Shown: positions 31,480-40,533 of the stretch, piece after piece
Numbering within the stretch: the stretch's first letter is position 1
Layout: each line of letters begins with the position of its first letter
Source: Bdellovibrio bacteriovorus
GTDB lineage: Bacteria > Bdellovibrionota > Bdellovibrionia > Bdellovibrionales > Bdellovibrionaceae
DNA: 64,000 bases
Direction of reading: 5' to 3'
Assembly: GCF_025558485.1 (NCBI RefSeq)
Contig: NZ_CP102930.1
Location: forward strand, 2,418,001-2,482,000
Position numbers and translations under genes: made by a program
Notes under the pieces: model-generated
Databases searched by the model: none
What the model saw: the letters and a program-made list of their open reading frames with translations, nothing else
What the model was told of the DNA's origin: nothing

Positions 31480-32226
31480 TTATTCGGTGGCGGCTATGAA
31501 TTTGGGTTTGGATCTTGGGCGAGTGGGGTCTTCCATGAAACGGGCCAGGATTTCGGCAAGCATCAGACTGACGTGGTCGGAGTTTTCAATCTCTGGGATG
31601 TCGGCGATGTAGAAGCGGTTTTTCGAACGCACGATGTAAGGCACCAGTTCTCGCGTGCGGGAATTTCTGGATTCAGCCAATGTCACGAACTTGGAAACAT
31701 CCGCAGGCAACAGCTCCACCTGTTCAAAGGCGCGCTTGCTACGGCTTTTTTTGAAGGTTCCCCCTTCATAGACAATTTCGTCAAAAGATCCACGCGCATC
31801 AGGGCGGGCCGAGCGCAGAAAGCGCAGTCCCAAGTCCTGCTCCAAACGCGGGCCCATTTGCCAGATATTGTAGCCAAACCACGCAACGCTCCCCCTGGCA
31901 TTCATAAAGTCTTCAACGAACACCCGGGGAACGCGATGGTCAAAATGAGTTCCAATATAAATATTCTTTCCGCAAAGCCCCACCATACCCCGCTGATAGA
32001 GGTCAATGGATGCCTTGCGAATCTGCACCCCTTCATACGGCGACAACAGCCTTTGCAAAGCGATCGCAAAACCGCGACCTGACTGTACCTGCCCGTCACC
32101 TTCCGGATCAAAAAAGATCTGCAGACAAGAGCCTTGTTGCTTCGGGATCAGTTCTTTAAAGGCCATCGCCCCAAGGACTCCCACCGCCGCAAAAGCGAAG
32201 AGAAAAATTCTGCCTCGGCTTAACAT
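31480..32226 (-). CDS. N-terminal part of a DUF2334-like envelope protein
   Basis: 248 residues beginning with a membrane anchor or signal (RIFLFAFAAVGVLGAMAF). NIYIGTHFDHRVPRVFVEDF and SVAWFGYNIWQMG match the front domain of DUF2334-type polysaccharide-deacetylase-related proteins. Those proteins normally continue for several hundred residues with the deacetylase domain; this one ends at a short basic tail (PTRPRSKPKFIAATE). It may be truncated next to brnTA, or be a stand-alone front domain. Stand-alone transcription, divergent from the barrel gene at 32379. Confidence 0.6.
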   Translation of the reverse strand: MLSRGRIFLFAFAAVGVLGAMAFKELIPKQQGSCLQIFFDPEGDGQVQSGRGFAIALQRLLSPYEGVQIRKASIDLYQRGMVGLCGKNIYIGTHFDHRVPRVFVEDFMNARGSVAWFGYNIWQMGPRLEQDLGLRFLRSARPDARGSFDEIVYEGGTFKKSRSKRAFEQVELLPADVSKFVTLAESRNSRTRELVPYIVRSKNRFYIADIPEIENSDHVSLMLAEILARFMEDPTRPRSKPKFIAATE

Positions 32227-32378
32227 GATTCACCTGCTTTGAAAGGGATAACCCACGCTAGCCAAGGTTTCCGGAAAACTCGAGTTAAGATCCTGTAAGT
32301 AAATTTTCGACAGATAGTTCGACCCCCGCAGCGAAATCGCATTGTGAACTGACAAAGACCTCGCTATGCTAATTTTCT

Positions 32379-33326
32379 ATGAACAAGTTTTTGGCTTCTG
32401 TCCTGATTTTCAGCGCACCTATCTTTGCCAATGCCTTTGAACTGGCTCAAGGCCTGACGCCTCCGGGGCAGCAACGCACGATCTTTAGTTATATGGGAAC
32501 TTTTCTTGATAAAGCCGAATTCCCGCAAGAACGCGCCAACATGAGATACCAGTCCCTCAGCGCCTCTGTCCCCGTTTACAAGACAGACAGCGAAGCCGTC
32601 AGCCTTTCCCTGTCCGGGACTCAGTTGACAGTGGCCCCTTCTCAAAACGGCCACTCAGAACTTTACGACATTCAGTTCGGCATGGGCTATACGCAGATGC
32701 TGAGTGAAAAGCGCATGTGGTCCGTGATAATGAATTATGGTTCTGCAAGTGATAAGCCTTTTTACGACCCGACTGTTTCCACACTGGGATTAACGGCCTT
32801 CTACTCTTATCCTAGCGATGAAAAAAGCAGTTGGCTTCTGCTGGCAAACTATTCCAACAACCGACCGATCCTGAACAACATTCCCCTGCCGGGCTTTGCA
32901 TGGTTCTACTATCCGTCCAAGGAATTCCGTCTGGTCCTGGGGGCCCCCTTTGCCTCTATGAACTGGCAGTTTGCCGACAAATGGGGTGTTAACTTCTTCA
33001 CGCTGGTTCCGTGGATTGTAAAAGGATCTGTGTACTACAAAGTGAACGAGTATGCGCAAGCCTACGCGGGGTTGGATTTTTCCCAAGTCACTTATCTGCC
33101 TTATGGTCGCAACAACCGTGCCGACAGATTGTTTTACGATGAAAAGAAATTCTTTGTCGGCTTCAAATCACCACTATCAAAAACAACATTCGCAGACTTG
33201 GAGCTGGGCCACTCTTTCGACCGTCGCTTCTTCCAGGCTGAAAACTACGAAATCAACCCGAAAAACCCCGTCGATATCGGCAACGCCTACTACGCCAAAC
33301 TAAGCCTAAGATACGTCATCTTCTAA
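32379..33326 (+). CDS. Outer-membrane beta-barrel protein (DUF6268-like)
   Basis: 315 residues with a signal peptide ending FANA-FE, then about 14 amphipathic strands with aromatic girdles, finishing YYAKLSLRYVIF; the terminal Phe is the outer-membrane assembly signal. Central repeats of strand and turn (SSWLLLANYSNNRP, EFRLVLGAPFASMNW) fit the DUF6268 barrel family. Role (pore, adhesin or structural) not readable. Followed by a dispersed repeat that may end transcription against pstB. Confidence 0.72.
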   Translation: MNKFLASVLIFSAPIFANAFELAQGLTPPGQQRTIFSYMGTFLDKAEFPQERANMRYQSLSASVPVYKTDSEAVSLSLSGTQLTVAPSQNGHSELYDIQFGMGYTQMLSEKRMWSVIMNYGSASDKPFYDPTVSTLGLTAFYSYPSDEKSSWLLLANYSNNRPILNNIPLPGFAWFYYPSKEFRLVLGAPFASMNWQFADKWGVNFFTLVPWIVKGSVYYKVNEYAQAYAGLDFSQVTYLPYGRNNRADRLFYDEKKFFVGFKSPLSKTTFADLELGHSFDRRFFQAENYEINPKNPVDIGNAYYAKLSLRYVIF

Positions 33327-33330
33327 AAAA

Positions 33331-33369
33331 ACAACGCAACGCTTCTGCAAAAGTAAGCAGGTACCTTTT
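33331..33369. repeat. Dispersed intergenic repeat, copy between the barrel gene and pstB
   Basis: The last 23 bases (33347-33369) are identical to 22625-22647, and the preceding CAACGCAACGCTTCT matches that copy with two changes. It overlaps the pstB stop and lies between convergent genes. Confidence 0.8.
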
Positions 33370-34138
33370 AGCCGAAGCGGCCGGTGATGTAGTTTTCGGT
33401 TCTCTGATCCTTTGGATTGGTGAAGATTTGGTCACTTGCACCAAATTCAATCAGATCGCCCAGATACATGAAGGCGGTGAAATCGGAAACGCGAGCGGCT
33501 TGGTGCAAGCTGTGGGTGACAATCGCAATCGTCACGTCCTTACGCAGTTCCTGAATCAGTTCTTCAATGTGACGAGTGGAGATCGGGTCCAAGGCTGAGG
33601 TTGGTTCGTCCAGAAGCAGGATTTCCGGTTCTGTCGCCAAAGCACGTGCAATGCACAGACGCTGCTGTTGACCGCCCGAAAGAGCCGTGGCGGAGGAATG
33701 CAAACGATCTTTGACTTCGTTCCACAGACTGGCCTGTTGCAGGGATTTTTCGACTTGTTCTTCGATGAAGCTTTTCTTTTTGACCCCGCGAACAGTCAAG
33801 CCGTAAGCGACGTTGTCGTAAATACTTTTCGGGAACGGATTTGGTTTTTGAAAAACCATTCCGATACGCATGCGCACTTCCATCGGGTCAATTTCTTTAC
33901 CCAGGATGTTTCTTTGATCCGGATACAGCAGAATTTCGCCGTGGTATTGCGCATTGGCGTATAAATCATGCATGCGATTAAAACAACGAAGCAGCGTGGT
34001 TTTTCCACAACCGGAAGGACCGATCAACGCCGTCACTCGGTTTTCATAGATCGGCAACGTGATGCCATTAAGCACCTTTTTATCGCCATAGGAAAAAATC
34101 AAATTCTTAACTTCAGCACGCAAATTCAACTGCTGCAT
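33368..34138 (-). CDS. pstB: Phosphate ABC transporter ATP-binding protein
   Basis: 256 residues. Walker [11 protein letters not shown]-loop region [13 protein letters not shown] (the NPFP is typical of PstB), signature LSGGQQQRL, Walker [13 protein letters not shown], and H-loop IVTHSLHQA are all present. It powers phosphate import by the PstCA channel. Last gene of pstSCAB, 3 bases after pstA. No phoU is visible beside it. Confidence 0.96.
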   Translation of the reverse strand: MQQLNLRAEVKNLIFSYGDKKVLNGITLPIYENRVTALIGPSGCGKTTLLRCFNRMHDLYANAQYHGEILLYPDQRNILGKEIDPMEVRMRIGMVFQKPNPFPKSIYDNVAYGLTVRGVKKKSFIEEQVEKSLQQASLWNEVKDRLHSSATALSGGQQQRLCIARALATEPEILLLDEPTSALDPISTRHIEELIQELRKDVTIAIVTHSLHQAARVSDFTAFMYLGDLIEFGASDQIFTNPKDQRTENYITGRFG

Positions 34139-34141
34139 AAA

Positions 34142-35059
34142 TTACCACTTCATCTTTTTACGGAAACGGGAACGCAGATAGATCGCCCCCCCGTTCATAA
34201 TCAAAGTCATCAAAAGCAATACCACCCCGGTCGCTGCGGCATTCACATGGAACTCGGGCTGAGGTCGCGACAACCAGTTAAACATCTGAATCGGCATCAC
34301 CGTGAATGGGTCCATAAGCCACTTAAAGTTCAAGTACGGGAACTGCCCGTCAACCGGCGGTGTCGGCAGGAAAGCAATAAAGGTCAGAGCTCCGATAGTG
34401 ATTAGCGGTGCGGTTTCCCCGATAGCGCGCGACAGGGAAATAATCACGCCCGTCAAAATACCACCGGAAGAATAAGGCAGAATATGATAGCGCACCGTCT
34501 GCCACTTGCTGGCACCCATGGCATAACTGGCTTCACGAATGGTGTTGGGAATGGCACGAATCGCTTCACGGGTTGTGACAATAATAATCGGCAGCACCAG
34601 CAGCCCCAGAGTTAAACCCGCTGTCAGAATGCTTTGCCCAAGTTTTAATTTATAAACGAACAACCCCAGCGCCATCAGACCGTAAGTGATCGAAGGAATC
34701 CCCGCCAGATTGATGATGTTCAATTCAATGAGCTGTGAAATCCAGTTCTTTTTGGAGTATTCCTCAAGGTAAACCCCGGCAGCCACCCCCAATGGAATGG
34801 CACAGAACGCCGTCGTGATCATGATGCAGAATGATCCCACCCACGCTGACAAGATCCCCGCTTTTTCAGCAAAACGTGATGGGAAATTCACAAAGAACTC
34901 AGCGTTGATGCGCGGAACACCGGTAATCGCCAAATCAACAATCAAGGCCAACAAGGTTACCAAAGCAAACAGCAAGGCCAACAGCCCCATCAATGCAAAT
35001 ACAAAGTCCCACATCTGGCGGCGCTTGATATTGGCTAAAAGATCCTGATGAGCTTCCAC
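34142..35059 (-). CDS. pstA: Phosphate ABC transporter permease PstA
   Basis: About 305 residues from the GTG whose first base is the last base of the pstC stop (TAGTG), with AGGAG just upstream; the open frame extends further back but into pstC. Six membrane helices and the EAA-type loop AIRAIPNTIREASYAMGASK are visible, then RYHILPYSSGGILTGVIISL and RAIGETAPL. It forms the inner-membrane channel with PstC. Confidence 0.94.
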   Translation of the reverse strand: MEAHQDLLANIKRRQMWDFVFALMGLLALLFALVTLLALIVDLAITGVPRINAEFFVNFPSRFAEKAGILSAWVGSFCIMITTAFCAIPLGVAAGVYLEEYSKKNWISQLIELNIINLAGIPSITYGLMALGLFVYKLKLGQSILTAGLTLGLLVLPIIIVTTREAIRAIPNTIREASYAMGASKWQTVRYHILPYSSGGILTGVIISLSRAIGETAPLITIGALTFIAFLPTPPVDGQFPYLNFKWLMDPFTVMPIQMFNWLSRPQPEFHVNAAATGVVLLLMTLIMNGGAIYLRSRFRKKMKW

Positions 35060-35997
35060 TATTCTTTCTCCTGGAACTTTTTGCGCAGCCACAGGCCGAC
35101 GATGTTAAAGCAAAGAGTCAGCACCAAAAGACTTAACCCCGCCACGTAGATGGACTGATAGCCAATCGATCCATGCGGCAGGTCCCCCAGACTGACCTGG
35201 ACAATGAAGGCTGTGATCGTCGCGGCAGGCTCTGTGGGGTTGATCGTCAGATTCGGCTGCATACCAGCGGCAATAGCCACCACCATGGTTTCCCCCAACG
35301 CCCGGGAGATCCCCAAAACATACGCAGATGTGATTCCCGAAAAGGCCGCTGGAATAACCACGCGGAATGCTGTCTGCATACGGGAAGCCCCGACTGCAAA
35401 CGAAGCCTCGCGCAGATGATTCGGCACAGAGCGCATGGCATCTTCACTAAGACTGCTGACATAAGGCACGATCATCACCCCGATAACAATCCCGGCACTC
35501 AGCACGTTAAAGCCACTTAAGGAAGGAATGATTTTTTGCAACAGCGGTGTCACAAAGAGCAAGGCAAAATAGCCGTACACGACGGTGGGAACCGCTGCCA
35601 GCAGCTCCAGCATGGGCTTTAAAAACTCTCTCCAACTGGGGCGCACGTATTCACTTAGGAAAGCCGCTGCCACGGTCCCCAGAGGAATCGCCACTGACAA
35701 TGCAATCACCGTGGAAAGCAAAGTTCCACTTAGCAAAGGCAGAATTCCATAATGGGCATTTTCAAAAAGAGGAGTCCATTGGGTGTCCGTCAGGAACTCT
35801 TTGAACGTCACATGTTCAAAGAACGGAATGCTTTCCACAACCAGAATACCCACGATACCGATTGTCACCAAAACCGAGGACGCCGCCGCCAGAAACAGCA
35901 CCGTTTCAATGGCCCGTTCCCTTAAACGACGCATCCGCCGAACCGGATGGTCAGCGGATGTAAATTCAGAAAGTTTTCTAAGTTGGCTTTTACTCAC
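35059..35997 (-). CDS. pstC: Phosphate ABC transporter permease PstC
   Basis: 312 residues, six membrane helices, a large periplasmic loop (TFKEFLTDTQWTPLFENAHY) as in PstC, and the EAA loop RSVPNHLREASFAVGASRMQ followed by SRALGETMVVAIAAGMQPN. It partners PstA. It lies 10 bases after pstS and overlaps the pstA start. Confidence 0.95.
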   Translation of the reverse strand: MSKSQLRKLSEFTSADHPVRRMRRLRERAIETVLFLAAASSVLVTIGIVGILVVESIPFFEHVTFKEFLTDTQWTPLFENAHYGILPLLSGTLLSTVIALSVAIPLGTVAAAFLSEYVRPSWREFLKPMLELLAAVPTVVYGYFALLFVTPLLQKIIPSLSGFNVLSAGIVIGVMIVPYVSSLSEDAMRSVPNHLREASFAVGASRMQTAFRVVIPAAFSGITSAYVLGISRALGETMVVAIAAGMQPNLTINPTEPAATITAFIVQVSLGDLPHGSIGYQSIYVAGLSLLVLTLCFNIVGLWLRKKFQEKE

Positions 35998-36007
35998 GTG
36001 CTTTAAA

Positions 36008-37021
36008 CTACAACGAACCTTCGCGCTTCATCAACTCTTCAATTTTAAGACCAATTTCAGAGTGACCGCCAAAGACTGTGCCGACTTTGTTCTTTTTCAC
36101 GTGCTCTTTCACGGCATCATAAGCCTTGGCTGGAAGTGGAACATATTTAACCTGAGGCACGATCTCAAAAGACTTGCTGAGGTAGAAATTCACAAAGTCC
36201 TTTACTTCCGCTTTCGCCATGGACTTTTCACTGACATAGATAAAGATCGGACGGGACAATGGGAAGTAGGTACCGTTTTCAACGGTTTCACGCCCTGGAA
36301 GCACTGCTTCGTTTTTCTTAGGAGCCTTATCGCCCCCCACAATCGCTACGACTTTCAGCTTAGCGCGGTTTTCTTCATAGTAAGCCAATGGAACATAGCC
36401 AAGCGCATAAAGATCGTTGGAAACACCTGTTACCAGAGTGTTGTCATCTTCGCTGGCAGTATAGTCACCACGAGAAGACTTCGACTTCCCAACGATAGCT
36501 TCGGTGAAGTAGTCAAATGTCCCAGAGTCAGAACCCGCACCGTAAAGTTTCAGGTTTTCTTTAGGCCACGCAGGATTGACATCGCTCCACTTGCCCACCT
36601 TGCCTTGCGCTGCGGGCTCCCACATTTTTTTCAATTCTGCCACGGTCATGGACTTGATCCAGGTATTTTTAGGATTCACCACAACAGCCGTGGCATCGTA
36701 AGCAATCGGAAGCTCCAGGAATTTGATCCCGGCTTTGCGGCAGGCTTCCAGCTCGGATGTTTGGATCGGACGGGATGCATCCTGAACATCGATTTCACCA
36801 CGGCAGAATTTTTTAAAGCCACCGCCAGTCCCGGAGATCCCCACAGTCACACGCACTTTCCCACGCTGAGCTGTTTGGAATTCTTCCGCCATCGCCTCTG
36901 TGATCGGGAACACTGTTGAAGAACCGTCGATCTTGATAACAGGAACCTGCGCCTGAGCCACTGACAAAGATACAGACACGCCGACAATCAAAGACAAAGC
37001 CGCAACCAAGTTGGTAAGCAT
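36008..37021 (-). CDS. pstS: Periplasmic phosphate-binding protein
   Basis: 337 residues with a signal peptide (ending SVAQA-QV), then IKIDGSSTVFPITEAMAEEF, the phosphate-binding SST motif of PstS. GISGTGGGFKKFCRGEIDVQ and GAGSDSGTFDYFTEAI supply further anion-binding loops. It is a SphX/PstS-type protein of normal length. First gene of the operon and divergent from the PAS kinase at 37157. I found no convincing Pho box upstream. Confidence 0.95.
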   Translation of the reverse strand: MLTNLVAALSLIVGVSVSLSVAQAQVPVIKIDGSSTVFPITEAMAEEFQTAQRGKVRVTVGISGTGGGFKKFCRGEIDVQDASRPIQTSELEACRKAGIKFLELPIAYDATAVVVNPKNTWIKSMTVAELKKMWEPAAQGKVGKWSDVNPAWPKENLKLYGAGSDSGTFDYFTEAIVGKSKSSRGDYTASEDDNTLVTGVSNDLYALGYVPLAYYEENRAKLKVVAIVGGDKAPKKNEAVLPGRETVENGTYFPLSRPIFIYVSEKSMAKAEVKDFVNFYLSKSFEIVPQVKYVPLPAKAYDAVKEHVKKNKVGTVFGGHSEIGLKIEELMKREGSL

Positions 37022-37156
37022 AAAAATCTCCTATGGATTTATAGGCTAAAGTCTAGCACCAGCATTCTTGGGTGTAATGTTAAGGTTTTATTATGATTTT
37101 GGCCGTTTTTAGCCGTTTCGCGTTACAAGAATCTTGAATTAGACTAAAAGCCATTT

Positions 37157-38689
37157 ATGAAAATAGCCGACCTTTTGAACGATAAAAACACCCTTCTTGA
37201 GAAGATCAATCAAACGATCCCCAACAGCGTTTATATATTCGACCTTAACGAGGTCAATATGGTGTGGTTCAACGATCGGGTGAAGGATCTTTACGGCTAC
37301 ACTCTGGCGGAAATTCGTGCCCAAGGGACCGAATACTACGCCCGGTCCATGCACCCCGATGACGTTCCCGTGCTTAATGCGGCCATTGAAAGATCCCGGG
37401 AGCTTAAGGAAGGCGAAGTCATTTCCATCGAATACCGCTTCAAGGACAGCAAGGGCCAGTATCACTGGATCAACGATCGCATCACCCCGTTTTCCCGTGA
37501 CGAACACGGCAAAGTGAACAGCATTCTGGGTATTGCCACCGACGTCAATGATCGCAAAAGCTACGAAGAAACCCTGAAGAAAACCATCGAAAAAATGAAT
37601 CTGTCCCTGTCTGCCGCCAATATGGGAACGTGGGAATGGGACATTGAACAAAACCGCCTGCAATGGGACAGCAAGATGTACTCCATGCACGATGTCCCGC
37701 AAGAACCCGGCATTGATCCGATGACCGAGGTGTGGAAGCGCGCCCTGCGTGAGGACATGGAAAACGTGAACCGCAAGGTCAACGAAGCCGTCACCAACCA
37801 CCAGGATTTTTACGTCACCTATCGCGTGGCTTATCAAAACAAAGAAGTTCATCATATCAAGTGCTACGGAAAGTTCATGACCCCTTCAGGAACCCCGCGC
37901 ATGTACGGGGTTGCCTGGGACTCCACCGAGGAAATTCAAACCGAAATGCAAATGGCCGAAGCCAAAGCCAAGATGATTTCCTCCACCAAAATGGCAGCTC
38001 TGGGTGAAATGTCCGGTGGGATCGCCCATGAAATCAACAATCCCCTGACAGTTATTCAGGCCCGCGCCTTCCAGCTGCAACAAATGGTCGATGCCGGAAA
38101 AACCGACCCGGTAAAAATCAAACAGGCCGCCGAAAGTATCAGTCGCACCGCTGACAAAATCGCCCGCATCATCAAGTCACTGCGTTCGTTTGCCCGTGAA
38201 GGAACTTACGATCCATTTGAAGTTGTTCCGGTCAAACAGGTTATCGAAGAGACGCTGGAGTTCTGTCGCACGCGTTTCTACAATCACGGCGTGGAAATTG
38301 AAGTCGGCCCCATTGATCCGGATCTGGAAGTGGAATGCCGACTGATTCAAATCGAGCAGGTTCTGCTGAATCTTTTGAATAATTCCTTCGATGCCATCGC
38401 CGATCTTAAAGACAAGTGGATTCGTATCAACGTCGCCGAACAAGAGGACAGTATTGAGATTTTCGTCACAGATTCCGGCGGCGGCATTCCTGCCACCATT
38501 GCCGATCAGATCATGCTGCCATTTTTCACAACCAAAGAGGTTGGCAAGGGCACGGGTCTGGGTTTAAGTATTTCCGCGGGAATTATAAAAAGTCACAAAG
38601 GCGATCTGCGTCTGCACAGCGAAGCCCCGAACACGACATTTGTGATTAAACTGCCACGCTGGCAGGAAGAGACCGCGCTGGATTACTGA
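37157..38689 (+). CDS. PAS-domain sensor histidine kinase
   Basis: 510 residues, no membrane segment. Two PAS folds (about 15-130 and 145-265; the first ends in GIATDVNDRKSYEE, a PAC motif) precede a short coiled coil. The kinase core has H-box SGGIAHEINNPL, N-box LLNLLNNSFDAI, G1 DSGGGIP, and FTTKEVGKGTGLGLS. It should autophosphorylate the His and pass phosphate to an Asp of a response regulator not encoded nearby. A cytoplasmic signal (redox or small molecule) is likely. Its end overlaps the convergent Fur-family gene by 7 bases. The divergent pst neighbour does not prove a phosphate role. Confidence 0.92.
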   Translation: MKIADLLNDKNTLLEKINQTIPNSVYIFDLNEVNMVWFNDRVKDLYGYTLAEIRAQGTEYYARSMHPDDVPVLNAAIERSRELKEGEVISIEYRFKDSKGQYHWINDRITPFSRDEHGKVNSILGIATDVNDRKSYEETLKKTIEKMNLSLSAANMGTWEWDIEQNRLQWDSKMYSMHDVPQEPGIDPMTEVWKRALREDMENVNRKVNEAVTNHQDFYVTYRVAYQNKEVHHIKCYGKFMTPSGTPRMYGVAWDSTEEIQTEMQMAEAKAKMISSTKMAALGEMSGGIAHEINNPLTVIQARAFQLQQMVDAGKTDPVKIKQAAESISRTADKIARIIKSLRSFAREGTYDPFEVVPVKQVIEETLEFCRTRFYNHGVEIEVGPIDPDLEVECRLIQIEQVLLNLLNNSFDAIADLKDKWIRINVAEQEDSIEIFVTDSGGGIPATIADQIMLPFFTTKEVGKGTGLGLSISAGIIKSHKGDLRLHSEAPNTTFVIKLPRWQEETALDY

Positions 38690-39132
38690 CAGCGGGAACA
38701 CACACCAAAAAAATCCAGGCGATGCGCCACCTGTTTGTATCCCATCGCCTCGACCATCTTGATATGCTGATCCAGATCACAGATATGCAAAGCCTCAACC
38801 CGCTGACACAAACGACAAATCACATGGTGGTGGTGATGGCCGGATTCCAAAGTCAGTTCAAAACGTGCCACCCCGTCACCGAATTCCAAACGGGACACCA
38901 GACTGGCCTCTTCAAATTTTTTCAGAATACGGTAGATCGTCACCAGATCCATACCATCGGATTTGTCGTCGATTTTTTTGAAGATCTCGTCGGCAGAAAT
39001 CGGCTCTGGATGATGAAGCAGGATCTTCAGCAACTGACTGCGCTGCTGAGTCAACTTCATCCCCGCCTTGCGAACACGCTCGTTTAGCGAGTCGATATCA
39101 ATGTTCTTTCTTTCATGGCCGCACTTCGTCAT
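38683..39132 (-). CDS. Fur-family metalloregulator
   Basis: 149 residues. The winged helix (GMKLTQQRSQLLKILLHHPE ... DLVTIYRILKKFEEASLV) is followed by the regulatory dimer domain with LESGHHHHHVICRLCQRVEA. It has two CxxC pairs (CRLC and C-terminal CSRC) for the structural zinc, as in Fur, Zur and PerR. The His-rich HHHHH lies at the usual metal-sensing site. Iron versus zinc cannot be told from the sequence; two CxxC and the HHHHH suit Zur or Fur. Single gene. Confidence 0.9.
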   Translation of the reverse strand: MTKCGHERKNIDIDSLNERVRKAGMKLTQQRSQLLKILLHHPEPISADEIFKKIDDKSDGMDLVTIYRILKKFEEASLVSRLEFGDGVARFELTLESGHHHHHVICRLCQRVEALHICDLDQHIKMVEAMGYKQVAHRLDFFGVCSRCQ

Positions 39133-39174
39133 AAGCCAAGGAAATACACCACTTTGCCCCCAAAATCCACTGAT

Positions 39175-39891
39175 TTAGCGGCGGCGGGCCTGTAGAGCAT
39201 TTAAACCGTAATAGGTGTAACTGAGGGCCGAAATAATCGGCACAAAGAAGAAGGCCAGCGGAATATATGAGAGGAGTCCTAATAAAAGTCCCATGCCGTA
39301 AAGTCCGGCGGACTCTTCTTTTTCAATACGCTGACGCTCGTCTTTGTCGGCATAGTCCTGAAGGACATCATACAAAAACACCTTCTTGTTCAGCCACGCC
39401 GTCAACAACAGCGGCACCAACACCTGACATCCTGGCACAAACCACAGGGGCAACGTCACGACAAAGCCAATCACAAAACCCACAGTGGCCTTCAGTGTAT
39501 TCCATAGACTGCCCACGACCGAACCACCCCGGCGCTTTTCCAAATTCTTATATTCCCCATCGCCGACCCACTTAAGCACCACCGGCATCACAAAAATGGA
39601 GACAATTAAAACACTCAGCACATAAGCCAGTGGTATAAAAATCAAAATTAAAAACAGCACCGCCATCCAGAATGCCAGCTCGGTAAATCCTGTGGCACTT
39701 TGAATCCATTGATAGCCCCAGACATGCGAAATAAGCTGTGCCAGCCCCGTGGTCCACGTGGACCAGAAAATCACAAATAAAATCATCAGCCCCAGTACAG
39801 TCAGCACGGGCGGTCCCAGAATCAGCAAAAACATGCGAATTTTTAACAGGGCTTCAAAAGACTGACGAAGGGCGCGAAAAATGTTGTTCAT
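39175..39891 (-). CDS. EI24 / CysZ-like membrane protein
   Basis: 238 residues from the ATG at 39891 (MNNIFRALRQSFEAL); the frame is open to 40164 but that part runs antisense through the phosphatase gene. Four or so long hydrophobic segments and LPLWFVPGCQVLVPLLLTAW match the EI24 domain family, which includes the sulfate channel CysZ. Transport of sulfate or another small anion is possible but not established. Divergent from the phosphatase gene, with a gap of about 55 bases. Confidence 0.75.
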   Translation of the reverse strand: MNNIFRALRQSFEALLKIRMFLLILGPPVLTVLGLMILFVIFWSTWTTGLAQLISHVWGYQWIQSATGFTELAFWMAVLFLILIFIPLAYVLSVLIVSIFVMPVVLKWVGDGEYKNLEKRRGGSVVGSLWNTLKATVGFVIGFVVTLPLWFVPGCQVLVPLLLTAWLNKKVFLYDVLQDYADKDERQRIEKEESAGLYGMGLLLGLLSYIPLAFFFVPIISALSYTYYGLNALQARRR

Positions 39892-39945
39892 ATTCAGATT
39901 TTTTCCCTTTCCGTCGTGTGTGGCAAGTGCTTCAATAGAGCCACT

Positions 39946-40533
39946 ATGCAGAAAATCATTCATCTCTTCCGACATGGGCTGACTGACTGGAATCATCAGC
40001 GCCGTTTGCAGGGACACACCGACATTCCTTTGAACAATGAAGGCCGCAATCAGGCCCTGGCCTTGCAGGATTTTTTTAACAGAAACCCCGTGGATTTTTT
40101 TATCAGCAGTGACCTGACCCGGGCCCGACAGACCGCCGAGATTGCCAACACACAGCTGTCGCATCCTCTTTTGATTTCACCGCACTTTCGCGAGGTCTAT
40201 CTGGGCGAAATCGAAGGCTGGACGCGCGAAGAGGTCGCTGAAAAATTTGGCACACCGGTTTGGGAAAACTGGCTGGCCGTTCAGGATCACAATGCGGATT
40301 TCCGTTTTCCAGAGGCTGAATCCTCGAAGGAAGCTATCAAACGCTTTGCTGCCGGACTGAAAGATCTGTGCCAGCAAAAGGATTTTAAAGCCGTGGGTCT
40401 TTGCACGCACGGTTTGATCATGCGCCGGTTCCTGCATTCCCTGCGACCGGATCTAACCGAAGCCCTGCCCACGCCAAACTGTGTGGTTTACACAGTGACC
40501 TGGAACCCGGCTTCAGGTGATTTTATTTTTTAG
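39946..40533 (+). CDS. Histidine phosphatase family protein
   Basis: 195 residues from ATG 39946 (MQKIIHLFRHGLTDWN). RHG carries the phosphohistidine; DLTRARQTAEI, FREVYLGEIEGWT, and the second catalytic His in GLCTHGLIMRRFL complete the branch-1 pattern. Candidates are phosphoglycerate mutase-like phosphatase, CobC- or GpmB-like enzyme; substrate not assignable. Cytoplasmic. The stop overlaps the convergent cti stop by 3 bases (TTAG). Confidence 0.88.
   Translation: MQKIIHLFRHGLTDWNHQRRLQGHTDIPLNNEGRNQALALQDFFNRNPVDFFISSDLTRARQTAEIANTQLSHPLLISPHFREVYLGEIEGWTREEVAEKFGTPVWENWLAVQDHNADFRFPEAESSKEAIKRFAAGLKDLCQQKDFKAVGLCTHGLIMRRFLHSLRPDLTEALPTPNCVVYTVTWNPASGDFIF

Noticed and set aside
35783..36919. 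A 378-codon plus-strand frame over pstC/pstS
   Set aside because: Antisense to two clear transporter genes; composition is that of a reverse-frame artefact.
37022..37140. Pho box upstream of pstS
   Set aside because: TTAACATTACAC has partial resemblance only; no pair of 7-base CTGTCAT-like repeats at proper spacing.
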